Origin: Hyperoplus lanceolatus
Taxonomy: Eukaryota; Chordata; Actinopteri; Uranoscopiformes; Ammodytidae
Direction of reading: 5' to 3'
DNA: 64,000 nucleotides
Assembly: GCA_026929865.2 (NCBI GenBank)
Contig: CM049398.1
Span: 20,435,501 to 20,499,500, forward strand
Shown: in pieces, positions 53,394-64,000 of the stretch
How positions within the stretch are numbered: position 1 is the first letter of the stretch
Layout of the letters: each line of letters starts with the position of its first letter
Position numbers and translations under genes: made by a program
Notes under the pieces: model-generated
Databases searched by the model: none
What the model was told of the DNA's origin: nothing
The model's input: the letters and a program-made list of their open reading frames with translations, nothing else

Positions 53394-55216
53394 TCATAAA
53401 AGACATTCATACCAATACCTCCACATTGGTGAATGGTAAGAAATTGTACTGTAGCTGGGATTAGTCAGCACAACAACAATGCAATTCTGTGACGTATTAA
53501 GGCGACAGATACATTTATACATCAGGTTCCTCAACAATGCTCTGAAGATGCTGGCACCTGCATTACAAAACAGGGCACTAGCACTACAGCACCTAGGCCT
53601 CCTCAGTAGAATCCTGAAGCAGTCATTATAAGCAACCTGTAGCTTCTGTAGACTGGCCTTTTTAAACTTTTCCCATAGGGCTGCAGTGTACAGTGGAGTA
53701 CAGTATGCTTTAAAAAGTTGGATTTTTACTTTTTCAGAGCACATATGGAATTTTCTTGTCAACATATTAGCTTGGGCATATAGCATGTGACACTGTCTAT
53801 AAATGTCATCATCATCATACATCTGATCTGTGATGTAGTGACCCATGTATTTTGTTTTCCTACAGACTCCCAACACTTGTCCTGACAGATATAAATCTGG
53901 AAAGCACAATTCTTTGTCCCCTTTGGTTCTGCATATCATAACAATACTTTTTTTTTAGCATTGTATTGCATATTCACGGCATAAATACACAACTCTGTAC
54001 CAAGCTTTGCTTTGAAACCAAACTGATTTTGACTAGTGCTCAGATATTGATTAAGGCGATCAAGTAAAATCTTCTCCAGGATTTTTGACACTACACTGGC
54101 TAAGGCTATTGGCCTATTGTTATCCATACTGCCAATCTTGCCTGCCTTGTCCTTGATGACTGGTACTAGAGTGACAGCCAATATAGAACTAGGCAGCAGT
54201 CCATGTGTCATGAGGCTAGTAAAACATATGGCAAGCAGTGCAGCAACCTTAGGGGTTGCAAACTGGAGGTGTTCTGTTGTGATGTAATCAGAGCCACTCG
54301 CTTTATTATCAGCTAACTGTTTTATTGCATGATGTATTTCACTGAAAGTAATTACTGTATCCTTGTTGGAAATATTGCTCACTTCATACGGATCACTCTT
54401 AACACAGTTGAATAAGGCAGATTAGTGTTTCCTCCACAGCTCAGCTATATTATCACCCCCAGCAACTCCCTCTATGACATCAGGAAGTGATGTTGTTACA
54501 TAGAAGCTTGTCAGCTATAGCATCTGCTCTCATGACCTGTTCATGCTTATCAATGTAACGGATAGCATATTTGTATCTAGCATTAGTAAGCTTTTTATGC
54601 TCCAGGACAGGTCCATTTCTAGGTCTGCCTGCCTGTACCCATGCCATAAAGGCCTCCTTAGCTTATGCATGGTGAACTGCTACAAATCTATTCCATCCTG
54701 GCTTGATTGTATTAGGCTTTCCAGTATGCCTACAGTATGGCTTACTGGCCTCATACATAGCTTCCACAACACAGTCATACATATCACAAAGGGCTTTACC
54801 ATGGGAGATGTCCTGACAGCCCACATCTGAACACATAATAGCATCCCAGGGTATACTTAGATTACTTAAAACTGCATCAGTTGTCATGTAATATGATAAA
54901 AGGTCATGATCAGTGAGTTTTGACCAGTCCAGATTGGCCCCGCGGCCACCATTCACCTCATGAGTCAACTCAGGAAGGCTTTCAATCTTAAATGTCATGA
55001 CAAATGGCACATGATCAGCCATGGTCATCCCATATAAGATTTCCATGGATTGTAAAGCTGCATGGGCATCAGCAGTGCTTGCTCAAGCCAAGATGTTGAG
55101 TGCCAAGCCTCACTTATATAAGAATAACTGTTTGCAGGTAAGAGCAGTTGACTAGACAGCATGAGATTGTTATCATCACAACATTGTAACATTGTGCTTG
55201 GCATTGACTCCTCCAC
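53394..55216 (-). pseudogene. LINE endonuclease/reverse transcriptase remnants
   Basis: Three blocks. 55216-54663: AWHSTSWLEQALL, then MTMADHVPFVMTF in another frame, resembling the end of an endonuclease domain, and SKPYCRHTGKPNTIKPGWN. 54382-53936: reverse transcriptase fingers, EIHHAIKQLADNKASGSDYI, NNRPIALASVVSKILEKILL and QNQFGFKAKLGTELCIYAV. 53939-53394: post-polymerase region, FPDLYLSGQVLGVC, QCHMLYAQANMLTRKFHMC and LFKAYCTPLYTAALW. The palm motifs, including the Y/F-A-D-D box, have been deleted between the last two blocks. Confidence 0.85.
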
Positions 55217-55230
55217 ATTGTGTCATTATT

Positions 55231-57109
55231 CCAAGCATGTTTTCAAGCAATCTCAAATGATTTTTTTTTCTTTTTTTTAGATCGAAAGAAATTCATAAGA
55301 CAGCTTTTGGCCTTAGCTCATGCCTAGAAAGGTAGTAGTCTCAGTGTTCTGATGGAGAGGCAAGGCGAGGTGAGGGTAAGGCAGGTTTGGAGTAGGCAAA
55401 AAAGAGCTAAATAAAGTATTTTATTTGCACATATCGTCTAGGTAGAGCACTCCACTTGTTCGCTTGAATTTCCTCCCACAGTCCTACACACGCAGGTCAC
55501 AATAAAATCCCTTAGCTAGAATGTTGTCTGTGAGAGACATCAAACACCAGACAAATTGTGGGACTGTTTCTTGACTTTCAGGTTGCACCATCATATATCT
55601 ATGTGGAGCACTCTGATAATTTCTAACTACATTTACATGGACAACCATCGGCTCATAATGAGCAAGTATACACCATTCTTCTGTAGTGAAAACTTAAACG
55701 GTTTATTTTCAGTGGCATGAGCATCAATCCTTTTTCTACCACTTAGTTCAGGTCCAGGTCGCATTCATTTGATTAACTACATCATTTAGAATAATTGTTC
55801 CAATCTGTGCTGATAAAAATGGGGCATAATGAATAAATCTAGGCCAGATCATCCCCACTGATTTTCAATTAAATGTCATACTTTGGCCAGTAGCCTATTA
55901 ATGTGGAACAGGTATTAAATTACATTGATTGTGGTATCAACAGGCTCTTAAAGTATTATGTTTAACCTTGTGAACTCTGCAGATGGCCCAGATGTGCAGG
56001 AATTGTTGGATACATACGAAAGAAAAAAATAATGAGGGAATATATATAGTCCTTTATTAAAATACTTATCTCGATATTAAAGACAGACTGAGATCAAGCC
56101 AATATCGATAGTAAACAGGAACAATCGAATATTGAGTATAGTGAAGCCCATATTAGTTCAGCAGTAAACCAGGATGAGATTAACAATGTATTAGACATTT
56201 GTCTTGGTCCTATTCTAATTACATCAACGTTGATTAGTATTATGTGGCTATGTTTTCTTCTCTCGAGATGTAATGTTATTGACATAGATTACAACACACC
56301 TGATGATACGGAAAAAGATAATCTGCTCCAACATACAGTAAAAAAACAACAATCTTTAATATTTGTCTTTTTCTTCAATAATTGTTCCACCATGCAAACC
56401 CTTGTCTGTAAACTTAACGTGTCACATAAATATTCACAGCATGTTTAAATGCTGAAACAAAAATCATTCATTGCTTGTGTTTTCTAGATCAAAATTACCA
56501 CTATATTTTAGTTGCTTCCTTATTATTATTCCATCTTTGAGTAGTTCCCTCTCTGTACCTCCTCTGCTTGATTAAATGCATTTTTCCCTGTTAAACAAAG
56601 GAATAAAATGGTCTTGCAAATGGGTGTTACTGAGTGATTGGTTTTGTTTGATGTAGAACATGGACACTACATGAATCCATAATGAGGAACACATGTTTGC
56701 AGGTCAAATGAAACGTGATCAGATCAAAGGTATTGATGTTAAGCTTGGTCGATGTATGGGGACATGGAAATATCCATTGTTTTCCTGTTAGTGTAGACTT
56801 GAAACATAACACTCTGATTGCCTACATCCGTATCCATGTTTTCTTTGCTTTCCATATCATTATCTTGCTTGATCACTCTATTATTCATATCCTCATTCTT
56901 GTACTTCCTCCTCCTGTGTCTTATTTTAATCTTCTAATCCAGGATTTCTTAAATAAATATACAGATGCATGGTTCCACACACGCATATACAACGCTCTGA
57001 TATTATCCTGCATGTTGTCATACTTGCACACTTTTTCATTTATCTGCAAAATTGTGTCTGCAGATGGAGCAGATTTGAAATCAATTCTCCAAGTGACATG
57101 TTAACAGTG
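55231..57109. other. non-coding sequence
   Basis: No gene or complete transposon recognised. AT-rich with no long conserved frame. Confidence 0.45.
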
Positions 57110-58762
57110 CAGAGATTTTAGAACCAATGTATTGTGGTTGTATTCCCTGGTATTTTGTCTGGACCCTAGCAGCGGCATTCTGCATAAGTTTAACTTTTTT
57201 TCCAAAGCCCATTGAATTGATCACTGCAGTAATCTAATCTACTCAAAATGAATGTGTGGGTGAGCCTTACAATATCTTGTTTTGACATCAAACATCTGAC
57301 TCTCGCAAACTATTTTCAGATTGTACGAAGCTGATGAAGTTACCAACATAATGTAACTATTGAGATTTAAATCAATGTCCAACTTAATGCCTTGATATCT
57401 GGCTTAATTATTAGAGACAGTGGGTGAAGGTGAAAGCTGAAATCACGTCTTGCCCTCGTTACTTCAAGGACAATAGTCTTGGCCTTACTTCTATTTATTT
57501 GGAGAAGAAAAGCTGATAAGACCAACTTTTACTAAGGAATGGGAGGGACTCCTTAGCTAAGACTAGAGGGCGGTGTTGACACTGTTGCTATGGATGATGT
57601 CATGTTCATACCTTCTATGCCCACAGTGATTGGCTGAGAGGGAATGAGAGCTAAGAGTGAATTTATGATGGAAACACTGTGGGAGATATCCATATCGTGT
57701 CGCTGTATTAAAGTAAAGAGTTTTTATATACAATTAATGACAAGTGACACTGATTTAACATGAAACCAAGATACTGCAGGGTTTCCCACACATTTGTTCA
57801 CAATTAACCTACAATAGCGCCACATAGGTCAATTCATTTTAAATTTTACAATGATTTGAATCGGAAAAATATCCTCATTGAACAGCTGCACGCCATGCAC
57901 TCTCACTGTATTTCTCTCAATGGCGGACTATGCAGCAATAGTCAGACAGCGACAAACCAGGAAATTCACAATTTAGAAACAACAGTCGGCGAAATCGTAA
58001 AGTACATGCGGAAGGAAAAGGCGAGACGCGCAACTATAAAGTAGCGGATCTGTGGAACGGAGGAGATGCTGCGAAGCGCCACATATAGGCCTACTCTAGT
58101 AGGAAATCCAAACGTGACACCAACAGTAACTTTCAGTGCATCATAAACCCAAAGCAACTGGAGGAAAATTAACTTAATATTTTTTTTTTATAACAATATA
58201 ATAAATATAAATGTGTCTATACTTTCTAAATATAGCTTTACTAAGATCATTAAACCCTTACAGCTATTAAGGTATCTTTTATAAAGCTCACTAGCATTAG
58301 ATCTCTCCAAAACACCATCAAATGATTGTCTGTGATTTACTCTTAGTGACTTAGGAGTCCTCTCGAGGACTCCTAGCTTTTTATAGATTTAGGAGCTAGT
58401 TTTAGCGCTAAAAGGCTTTGTGAATTACACTTATCTTAAAAAGTTAGGAGTCCTAAAATTAGGAGTGAAACGCCCCTTATTTTTGAGAGTTACTCCTAAA
58501 TCAGCACGTTAGGACCTACTCTTAGCCTTAAAATGTTTTGTGAATACGGCCCCTGGTGACTAAGTGATGTGTAGATTAGTATGTCATCTGCATACCTATG
58601 GTATATAGGTTTATTATGTGAGTTTTGGCCCAAATAAAGGGCATATAGATATAGATTAAACAAGAGAGGTCCCAAAATTGACCCCTGAGTTCTTGGCCGC
58701 CAAGTACTTTCTGTCATGAAGCTATTGCTTGAACCATGCAAGGACTTCACCAGAAAGTCCAA
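57110..58762 (-). pseudogene. L2-type reverse transcriptase fragment split by a MITE
   Basis: On the minus strand, 58762-58557 reads QGSILGPLLFNLYLYALYLG and HRYADDILIYTSLS (Y-A-D-D). It is broken at CACCAG/GGGCCG near 58556. Homology resumes at about 57510-57110: RSKAKTIVLEV, SSASYNLKTIARVRCLMSKQ, LTHTFILSRLDYC and LMQNAAARVQTKYQ. The right-hand break coincides with the terminus of the Harbinger-like element. Confidence 0.75.
57515..58556. mobile_element. Harbinger-like MITE remnant
   Basis: The right end reads TTTTGTGAATACGGCCCC, and the preceding 200 bp hold repeated TTAGGAGT/AGGAGTCCT motifs with a palindrome GAGTCCTCTCGAGGACTC near 58360. This is the layout I know from a common fish Harbinger MITE (GGGGCCGTATTCACAAA). 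The left side is degenerate; its boundary is inferred from where L2 homology resumes. A CAGGGTTTCCCAC motif at 57777 may mark a further inserted fragment. Confidence 0.55.
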
Positions 58763-58974
58763 CCCAATTTCACAATCTCTGTAATGGAATTGAAATCTTA
58801 ATCAGAAATGTAATCCGTATTACTGCTAACTTAATGTGCCAAGGTACTGAGCACTAGTCAGTTATTCATAAAATATGTCTAAAACTTGAGATTTAGGTTG
58901 CCATAAGCTCCTGCAGGACCCTGTACACTTCTAACATGTTAGTGACTGAATGGTGGTGCTAAAGAGGATATGTT

Positions 58975-59946
58975 CAGAGGTGGAAAGAGTACAAAAATAT
59001 TCTACTCAAGTAAAAGTATGATTACTTGGATGAAATTTTACTTAAGTAAAAGTAAAAGTACTGGTCTAAAAATCTACTGAAGTAAAAGTAAAAAAGTAGC
59101 TGATTTAAAATGTACTTAAAGTACAAGTTACTAGTTACTTCTTAACGGCGGGAGGGGGCGGGGGTCTCTTCAGTGTAGGGCATTATATATATATAGACAA
59201 ACTAGTTTTGTTTAATTAATGCAACACTTTTACAAATTAAAGTGCACAAATTAAACAAATCATGTCACCACACATGTATGGATGTATACGGTGTCATTAT
59301 ACTTTAGATAAGCAAATATGGAGCAAATAGTCTGTTAATGTGGGAGTTTAACCGGTCTACAGACCTAAACAGACTGCAGCTGCAGTTCTAATAATGTAAT
59401 TGTGTATAATTGATCTAAACCATGGACATTGCAAGGTTAGGCTGCTCGATTTTGACAAATCATAATCATGATTGACATTGTTTAATCAAAATTATTATAG
59501 ACAGTTATTCATTGATTTAAGAACTGCAAAATGCACTTATTTAACATTTGAAACCATGACGTTAAACATAGCCTATCCTAGTTGAACTGAAAACAAGGAA
59601 AATACAAATAGCCTAAGAAAAACATATTTTTAATAATTAAATTAAATAAGAGTCAAAATCAAAATAAACCGTTGCAAATGTTGTTGATAGGGCACGTCTT
59701 TTGCTAGCAGGAATGTGAGGGCATATTTTATTTATATCTCATGGAGCTGGCAGTTTAAGCAAATTACATTGTAGGCTACAGTGTTCTTAATTGATGACTG
59801 TTGTGGTGACAAGAGTCAAGGAGCTTTAAACTTCCTGTGTTTTTATTCCTTTATTGCTTGGTCATAGACCACTAGGATTCAACTTTAAGTGAGTAAATTA
59901 ATTGGTCGTGATGTTTTGAAGTGCAGCTGGTTCGGATATGCCTTTT

Positions 59947-59987
<41 letters not shown>

Positions 59988-60628
59988 GCGTATGTCAGAT
60001 GACTCGCGTGTCCGCGCGTAACATATCTTGCACATTATCTTAGTCTATTAGTTTTACCTTTCTTCTCGACCAAAGGCTGCCTTTCTGCCGTCTTCTGGAA
60101 GTTTTTCAAAGCTCCCGGCAACACGCACCGTCTCCATCCTACTCTGCACTGTTCAACTGAAAGCTAAACTATCAGGTGAGGGAGGGGCCGATCGCACGGC
60201 TGTATGAAAGGTTTGCTGCATTTAAAAGCCTTCACGTCTTCTCGTGCGGTACAATGATAGTTTAACTAGGATTATTTTGTTTTAATGATAAAGGGAAGCA
60301 ATGTTTGTTGTTATCATGTAGGCGCAATGTGTTCTTTATATCTCCATGGTTCTCTCCTCCTGTCGGGCATTCACTGTGTTAGTTTCCGGTATTGTGCCGT
60401 AAAAATAAAAGCCCCCCGCGATATTTCTTTTCTTTTCTCTCCTTTCCCTATCTATTTTTTTACTCAGTAACGCAGGTGATATAAAATGTAGCGAAGTACA
60501 ATACTTCACAATAAACATACTCAAAGTAAAAGTATAGGTTTTAAAAATCACTTAAAATTACAAGTACACGAAAAAACTACTCAATTACAGGAACGCGAGT
60601 AAATGTAATTCGCTACTTTACACCCCTG
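58975..60628. mobile_element. non-autonomous hAT-like element
   Basis: Termini CAGAGGTGGAAAGAGTA at the left and TACTTTACACCCCTG at the right. The perfect 8-bp duplication GATATGTT lies at 58967-58974 and 60629-60636. The ends carry repeated AAGTAAAAGTA / TACTTAAAGTA motifs characteristic of a widespread fish family. No transposase. The interior includes a (CT)n tract and a GC-richer stretch at 59990-60250. Confidence 0.93.
59949..59980. repeat. (CT)n microsatellite
   Basis: Perfect CT run of about 16 units inside the hAT-like element. Confidence 0.95.
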
Positions 60629-60636
60629 GATATGTT

Positions 60637-61880
60637 GCATTGTGTATTCAATTATATAAAAAAAACTACACACTGTCAGTCACTAATGTTCAGTTGCTGA
60701 TGATAGTAGCTCTCATGTCAGCATGTTTTGGTGTAATCAAAACAACTGCACTGAGCAAATGTGTTGCGGTATTTTATGTTCAATTATATATGATTTCAAT
60801 CCCTTTTTCAGATCTCCACTGGCTAAAAAATTGGCCTATCATGTTGTTAATTTGTTAAATGTGATCTGCGATATTCTAAGATTAGTTATGCCCTTCACAT
60901 AATTTGGTTGTTATTTTCAACACGTAGTTTAATGATTTTTCCCATAAAACACATTATAACAACTTGGCAACCAAAATACTAGTTCATATATGATAGTTTT
61001 ACATTCATCTGATGCTGATAATTCACAATATGTATAATCTTGCCACGTGTCAACGTCTCCCTGACATTAACAGATAATTGTTTAGCAGCTCCGGCAATAA
61101 TTTTATATCCCTTCTTTCAAATGACTTCCGGTAGACAAATACAGCTTCCCGAGTGGTGTTGTTTGATTTTTTTCTAATGCTCTTATTCAAGAGTGACTTA
61201 AAATAACTTCAAAGAGGTGCACACATTAATTTTCATTTCACTTTCATTCATTCATTCCCATAGTATTGAGATGTGAGGCAGGGATGGGAAACTAGGGCAA
61301 AGGGAAGAGTCGGAGGCAAGGTGGAAAGTACAAGGAGCTGGATGCAAGAAACAGATACAGGTTAGAGTTGAGTAGAGATGAAAGAGAAGAGAGAAGGATA
61401 GAGAGCGGAGAAGAGAGAAGAATAGTGACAGGCAAAATGAAAAACAGTGAATAAGTATGGAAGGGCAAGGAGCAAGATGAAAAGGGGGGGTTGAGGGAGG
61501 ATGGGACAAATAGTTAGGGTAAGACAAAGGATGGAGGGAGAGTGGAAGACAAAGGAAAGATGAAATAAAGGGGAATAGGGAGGGAGGAGGGAATGGTGCC
61601 TCATAGGAGCCCTGGCCCAGCTCAACACATACAACCTGCAGTCAGGGGTCCTAAGACACAACTGAGTCGCCAAGCTTGTGAACACACAACCACCTTCTTT
61701 TTTTCATTGGGACCGAGAAAGGAATGTGAAAGAAACTCAAATGACTGATGAAACTCTAGAAGTCTCAAACCTGGCCGGAGTGCTGACAGTTGGAATTTAT
61801 CAAAAGTGAATGGGTTGCTGAGCATTCACTTTTTCCCCTTGTATTACTACAGTGTATCACACATATATCTGTATTGAGAG

Positions 61881-61915
<35 letters not shown>

Positions 61916-63837
61916 ACGCTACGGATATGTGGTGATGTGTGGCACTGTTCAGGATGAGTGTCTGTAAAATAACAAGCTATATGGGTTTTCTCTCTCTTGT
62001 TGGAAATGAATGAAAAACAAATCTGAAAGATTGAAAACACAGGGTTTACAGGGATGCAACTTCCGGGCAACCAACGCTATCACAGAACTGGATTGCTGAG
62101 TGTTTTTGTTGTGTTATGTTTATTTATTTATTTGATTAAAGAAAACAATAAAGAAAAAATAACCATAGCCAGGGTCAGAGGCAGATGGAAAAAGTAACTA
62201 GCATTCACTGACCAATTTAATTTCTAAAGTAGTTAAATACAGATTGTATTCCCAAATTATTCAGTCTGATTGAAATGCATAAAAGCAACAAAGTGACAAA
62301 AGTGAAAGCAATTTACAACAACACAGCAGTTTTTTGCTAATAGCCGAAAAATTATAATATGATCAATTGTCATTCGGTTACAACGATAAATATGTTTTTG
62401 TTCAAATAAAGTTAAAAGTAGTTGCAGAGACCAGTCCAGACTGAAATATCTCAGCAACTTGAGGATGGATTAACATTACATTTTGTACAGACATTGGACA
62501 GATTGCCATCAAATTTAGTAAAGACATGTAACTGTTATGACTTTGAGAACCTTTTTTCTTTGATTTGAAATTAAATACAGTGTCACAGTTTTGCTAACAT
62601 GTCTTATTTTAATATATATATATATTTTTTCATATCAGCACAGTAAGGCATTGGGAAAAAATAGGCTCAATGAAACACATGTACTGATCAATCAAGGCTT
62701 TTATAGTAGATGTCACATACTTGTTTACATTTCCACCATTAGGCCTACCTTGATTTTATTAGCAGCCTTTTATATTATATCAAACACCACTGTGTTGCTG
62801 TGGGAGGAAAATACAGTCTGTCCCTGCCTGTTTATAAGACACACCACATTAACCACTTTCCTTGGAAATTAACATACCATATGAAGTTTAACAAGGGCTA
62901 TAACACATTATGTTTAGGAACATCATCAGCACCTTTGAAAACACAAGGTAGGTAGGTGATAGCTTTTGTGACGTTCAACCATGCTTTGCATAACCATAAT
63001 CTTGAAGTAGAGGTGAATCTGATTATATTGTTTAAAACGCTAAGCCTTTTATGTCGCTCTGGTGTCCTGAGCTTATGGCCTCACACACTAAGCAATTACT
63101 GTTAATTGTTTAAAACAGTGTCCGGTCCCTGCTGATCAGGCCAATGTCTCGATAGCGCTCTCTTAATTGGCCTATTGGAGTTGGTTACACTCCGCTGGGG
63201 TGTATAGTCCTACTGTAGATGTGATTGAGTGAGCGTTTACACATATGGGCTGGTCGATGGTTACTGAGACTTGTAATACGTATTCCTCTGTCACTGTCTC
63301 TCCGTATGTGTATTTGATCTCCCACATCCTCCTTTTGTCAAACGATCTCTCTTCTACTTTGTCTTTAAATCTCTTTCCCGCCTCTCTCGTTCGTCTCTGT
63401 CTTTTGTCCGCTTCTTCGCTTTCACACAGCATGAAGGCACGGTAATGACAGGCTCTTAAATAATCACCATACACACACAACTACTGTAAGTGAGACCGAA
63501 ACTCAAACACACTGCCGTAGAGGAGCACAGGGAAAGGTGTGAGTGCTTATTATGGGATTCATTTATAGGGAGATGGAGAAAGCAGGGACAGGGATGAGTT
63601 GAGAATGGGATCAGGAGTCTACAGAGAGAAAAAAAAAAAACCTACGCCTTACTGTGCTTATGATGTACATGCAAGTGTGTATGTGTGTGTTTGTGTGCAA
63701 TCATAGTTGTGTATTCATGTACTATAATGTTAGTGTGTGGTGTGCACTGTACACACACATAATGGCTGCTCACAATTTGTGTAAAGGTATGCATGAGTGC
63801 ATGTTTCTATGTGAGTGTTCATACACAGTAAAACATG
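60637..63837. other. apparently unique non-coding sequence
   Basis: No gene recognised. 61260-61600 is a purine-rich (AG) block whose antisense frames are Ser/Leu/Pro artefacts. 61885-61912 is a (GT)n tract. 63040-63200 is less repetitive and could be a conserved non-coding element, which cannot be judged from one sequence. Confidence 0.45.
61885..61912. repeat. (GT)n microsatellite
   Basis: Perfect GT run of about 14 units. Confidence 0.9.
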
Positions 63838-64000
63838 CTGTTTTGGGTTGGGTTGTTTAACACATTGCTGGGTTATTTATGTTGGGTCAAAATGCTGGGT
63901 TGTTTGGGGCACTTTAAACACACTGCTGGGTTATTCTGCTGGGTAAATGGGGGCAGTGAGGGGTAAATCGCAGTTGAACATCTGGTTGGGTTATTTTGAC
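63838..64000. repeat. TGGGTT-rich repeat, cut by the window end
   Basis: TGCTGGGTTATT and TGGGTTGTTT variants recur at least seven times, for example at 63869, 63890, 63925 and 63983. This resembles a dispersed fish repeat with TGGGTTATTTTGACCCA arms. Only part is in the window. Confidence 0.6.

Larger units (their letters stand above)
53281..55230 (-). mobile_element. LINE relic, internally deleted
   Basis: Minus-strand copy ending TGACAATAAAGATGATGATG, a GAT tail seen on the plus strand as (ATC)n at 53281-53310. It retains bits of endonuclease, the front of the reverse transcriptase and the C-terminal region. The 5' end is truncated near 55230. Clade not assigned; the protein differs clearly from the L2 next door. 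Confidence 0.85.

Noticed and set aside
61252-61685. Minus-strand frames of 91 and 107 codons
   Set aside because: Same composition artefact over an AG-rich block.
1-64000. Ordinary host protein-coding gene or tRNA gene
   Set aside because: No multi-exon frame outside mobile elements resembled a host protein, and no cloverleaf-like tRNA or SINE A/B box pair was recognised by eye; small exons could be missed.

Overview
This is a repeat-dense eukaryotic window, almost certainly from a ray-finned (teleost-type) fish genome. The evidence is the mix of L2-type LINEs, Tc1 elements, hAT, piggyBac and Harbinger-like elements and their MITEs, plentiful (TG)n microsatellites, and spliced gene remnants with GT/AG junctions. 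I recognise no ordinary host gene. Every coding segment I can support belongs to a mobile element or rides inside one.

The outstanding structure runs from 13304 to 47418. Its two ends are inverted copies of each other: ATGAGGTGTAATACG... at the left, and its complement ...CGTATTACACCTCAT at the right. Homology continues inward for roughly 600 bp. Both ends abut a (TG)n tract on the same strand, as expected if one element landed in one microsatellite. I read this as a giant DNA transposon of about 34 kb. Removing the insertions I can delimit leaves a core of about 15 kb. The core carries, on the minus strand, a five-exon integrase-type (DDE, IS3EU-like) transposase relic at 38019-40594 and a 17-exon HECT-domain gene (fish G2E3-like) at 21846-28923. 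It also has promoter/first-exon-like sequence inside both inverted ends and a small plus-strand exon at 18696-18838. Both main genes are broken in this copy.

Later insertions sit inside the giant element. The left end holds two TTAA-type MITEs; the second is split by a hAT-like element, which is itself split by a piggyBac element with an intact 604-codon transposase. A hAT element at 19164-21822 contains a shorter element carrying about 350 nt of 18S rRNA. A second, inverted copy of that 18S-bearing element interrupts a coding exon of the HECT gene and is itself split by a MITE. Further right come a fold-back Tc1 (29023-30661), a MITE (30823-31302), a nearly complete hAT (32263-35496), a hAT MITE (36714-37023), a TA-flanked element (40812-41932), a LINE with a solo LTR in it (42036-43568) and a nearly complete Tc1 (44539-46131).

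Left of the giant element are non-coding sequence with microsatellites, a TA-flanked element (3209-4160, same family as 40812-41932), a nested hAT pair (5355-7858) and a LINE ORF1-like relic (8790-10203). To the right are a nearly full-length but frameshifted L2 LINE (49397-53229), a second LINE relic on the minus strand (53281-55230), an L2 fragment split by a Harbinger-like MITE (57110-58762) and a non-autonomous hAT-like element (58975-60628). The remainder is apparently unique non-coding DNA.

Many insertions are supported by target-site duplications read directly from the sequence. Several also have a paralogous empty site inside this same window.
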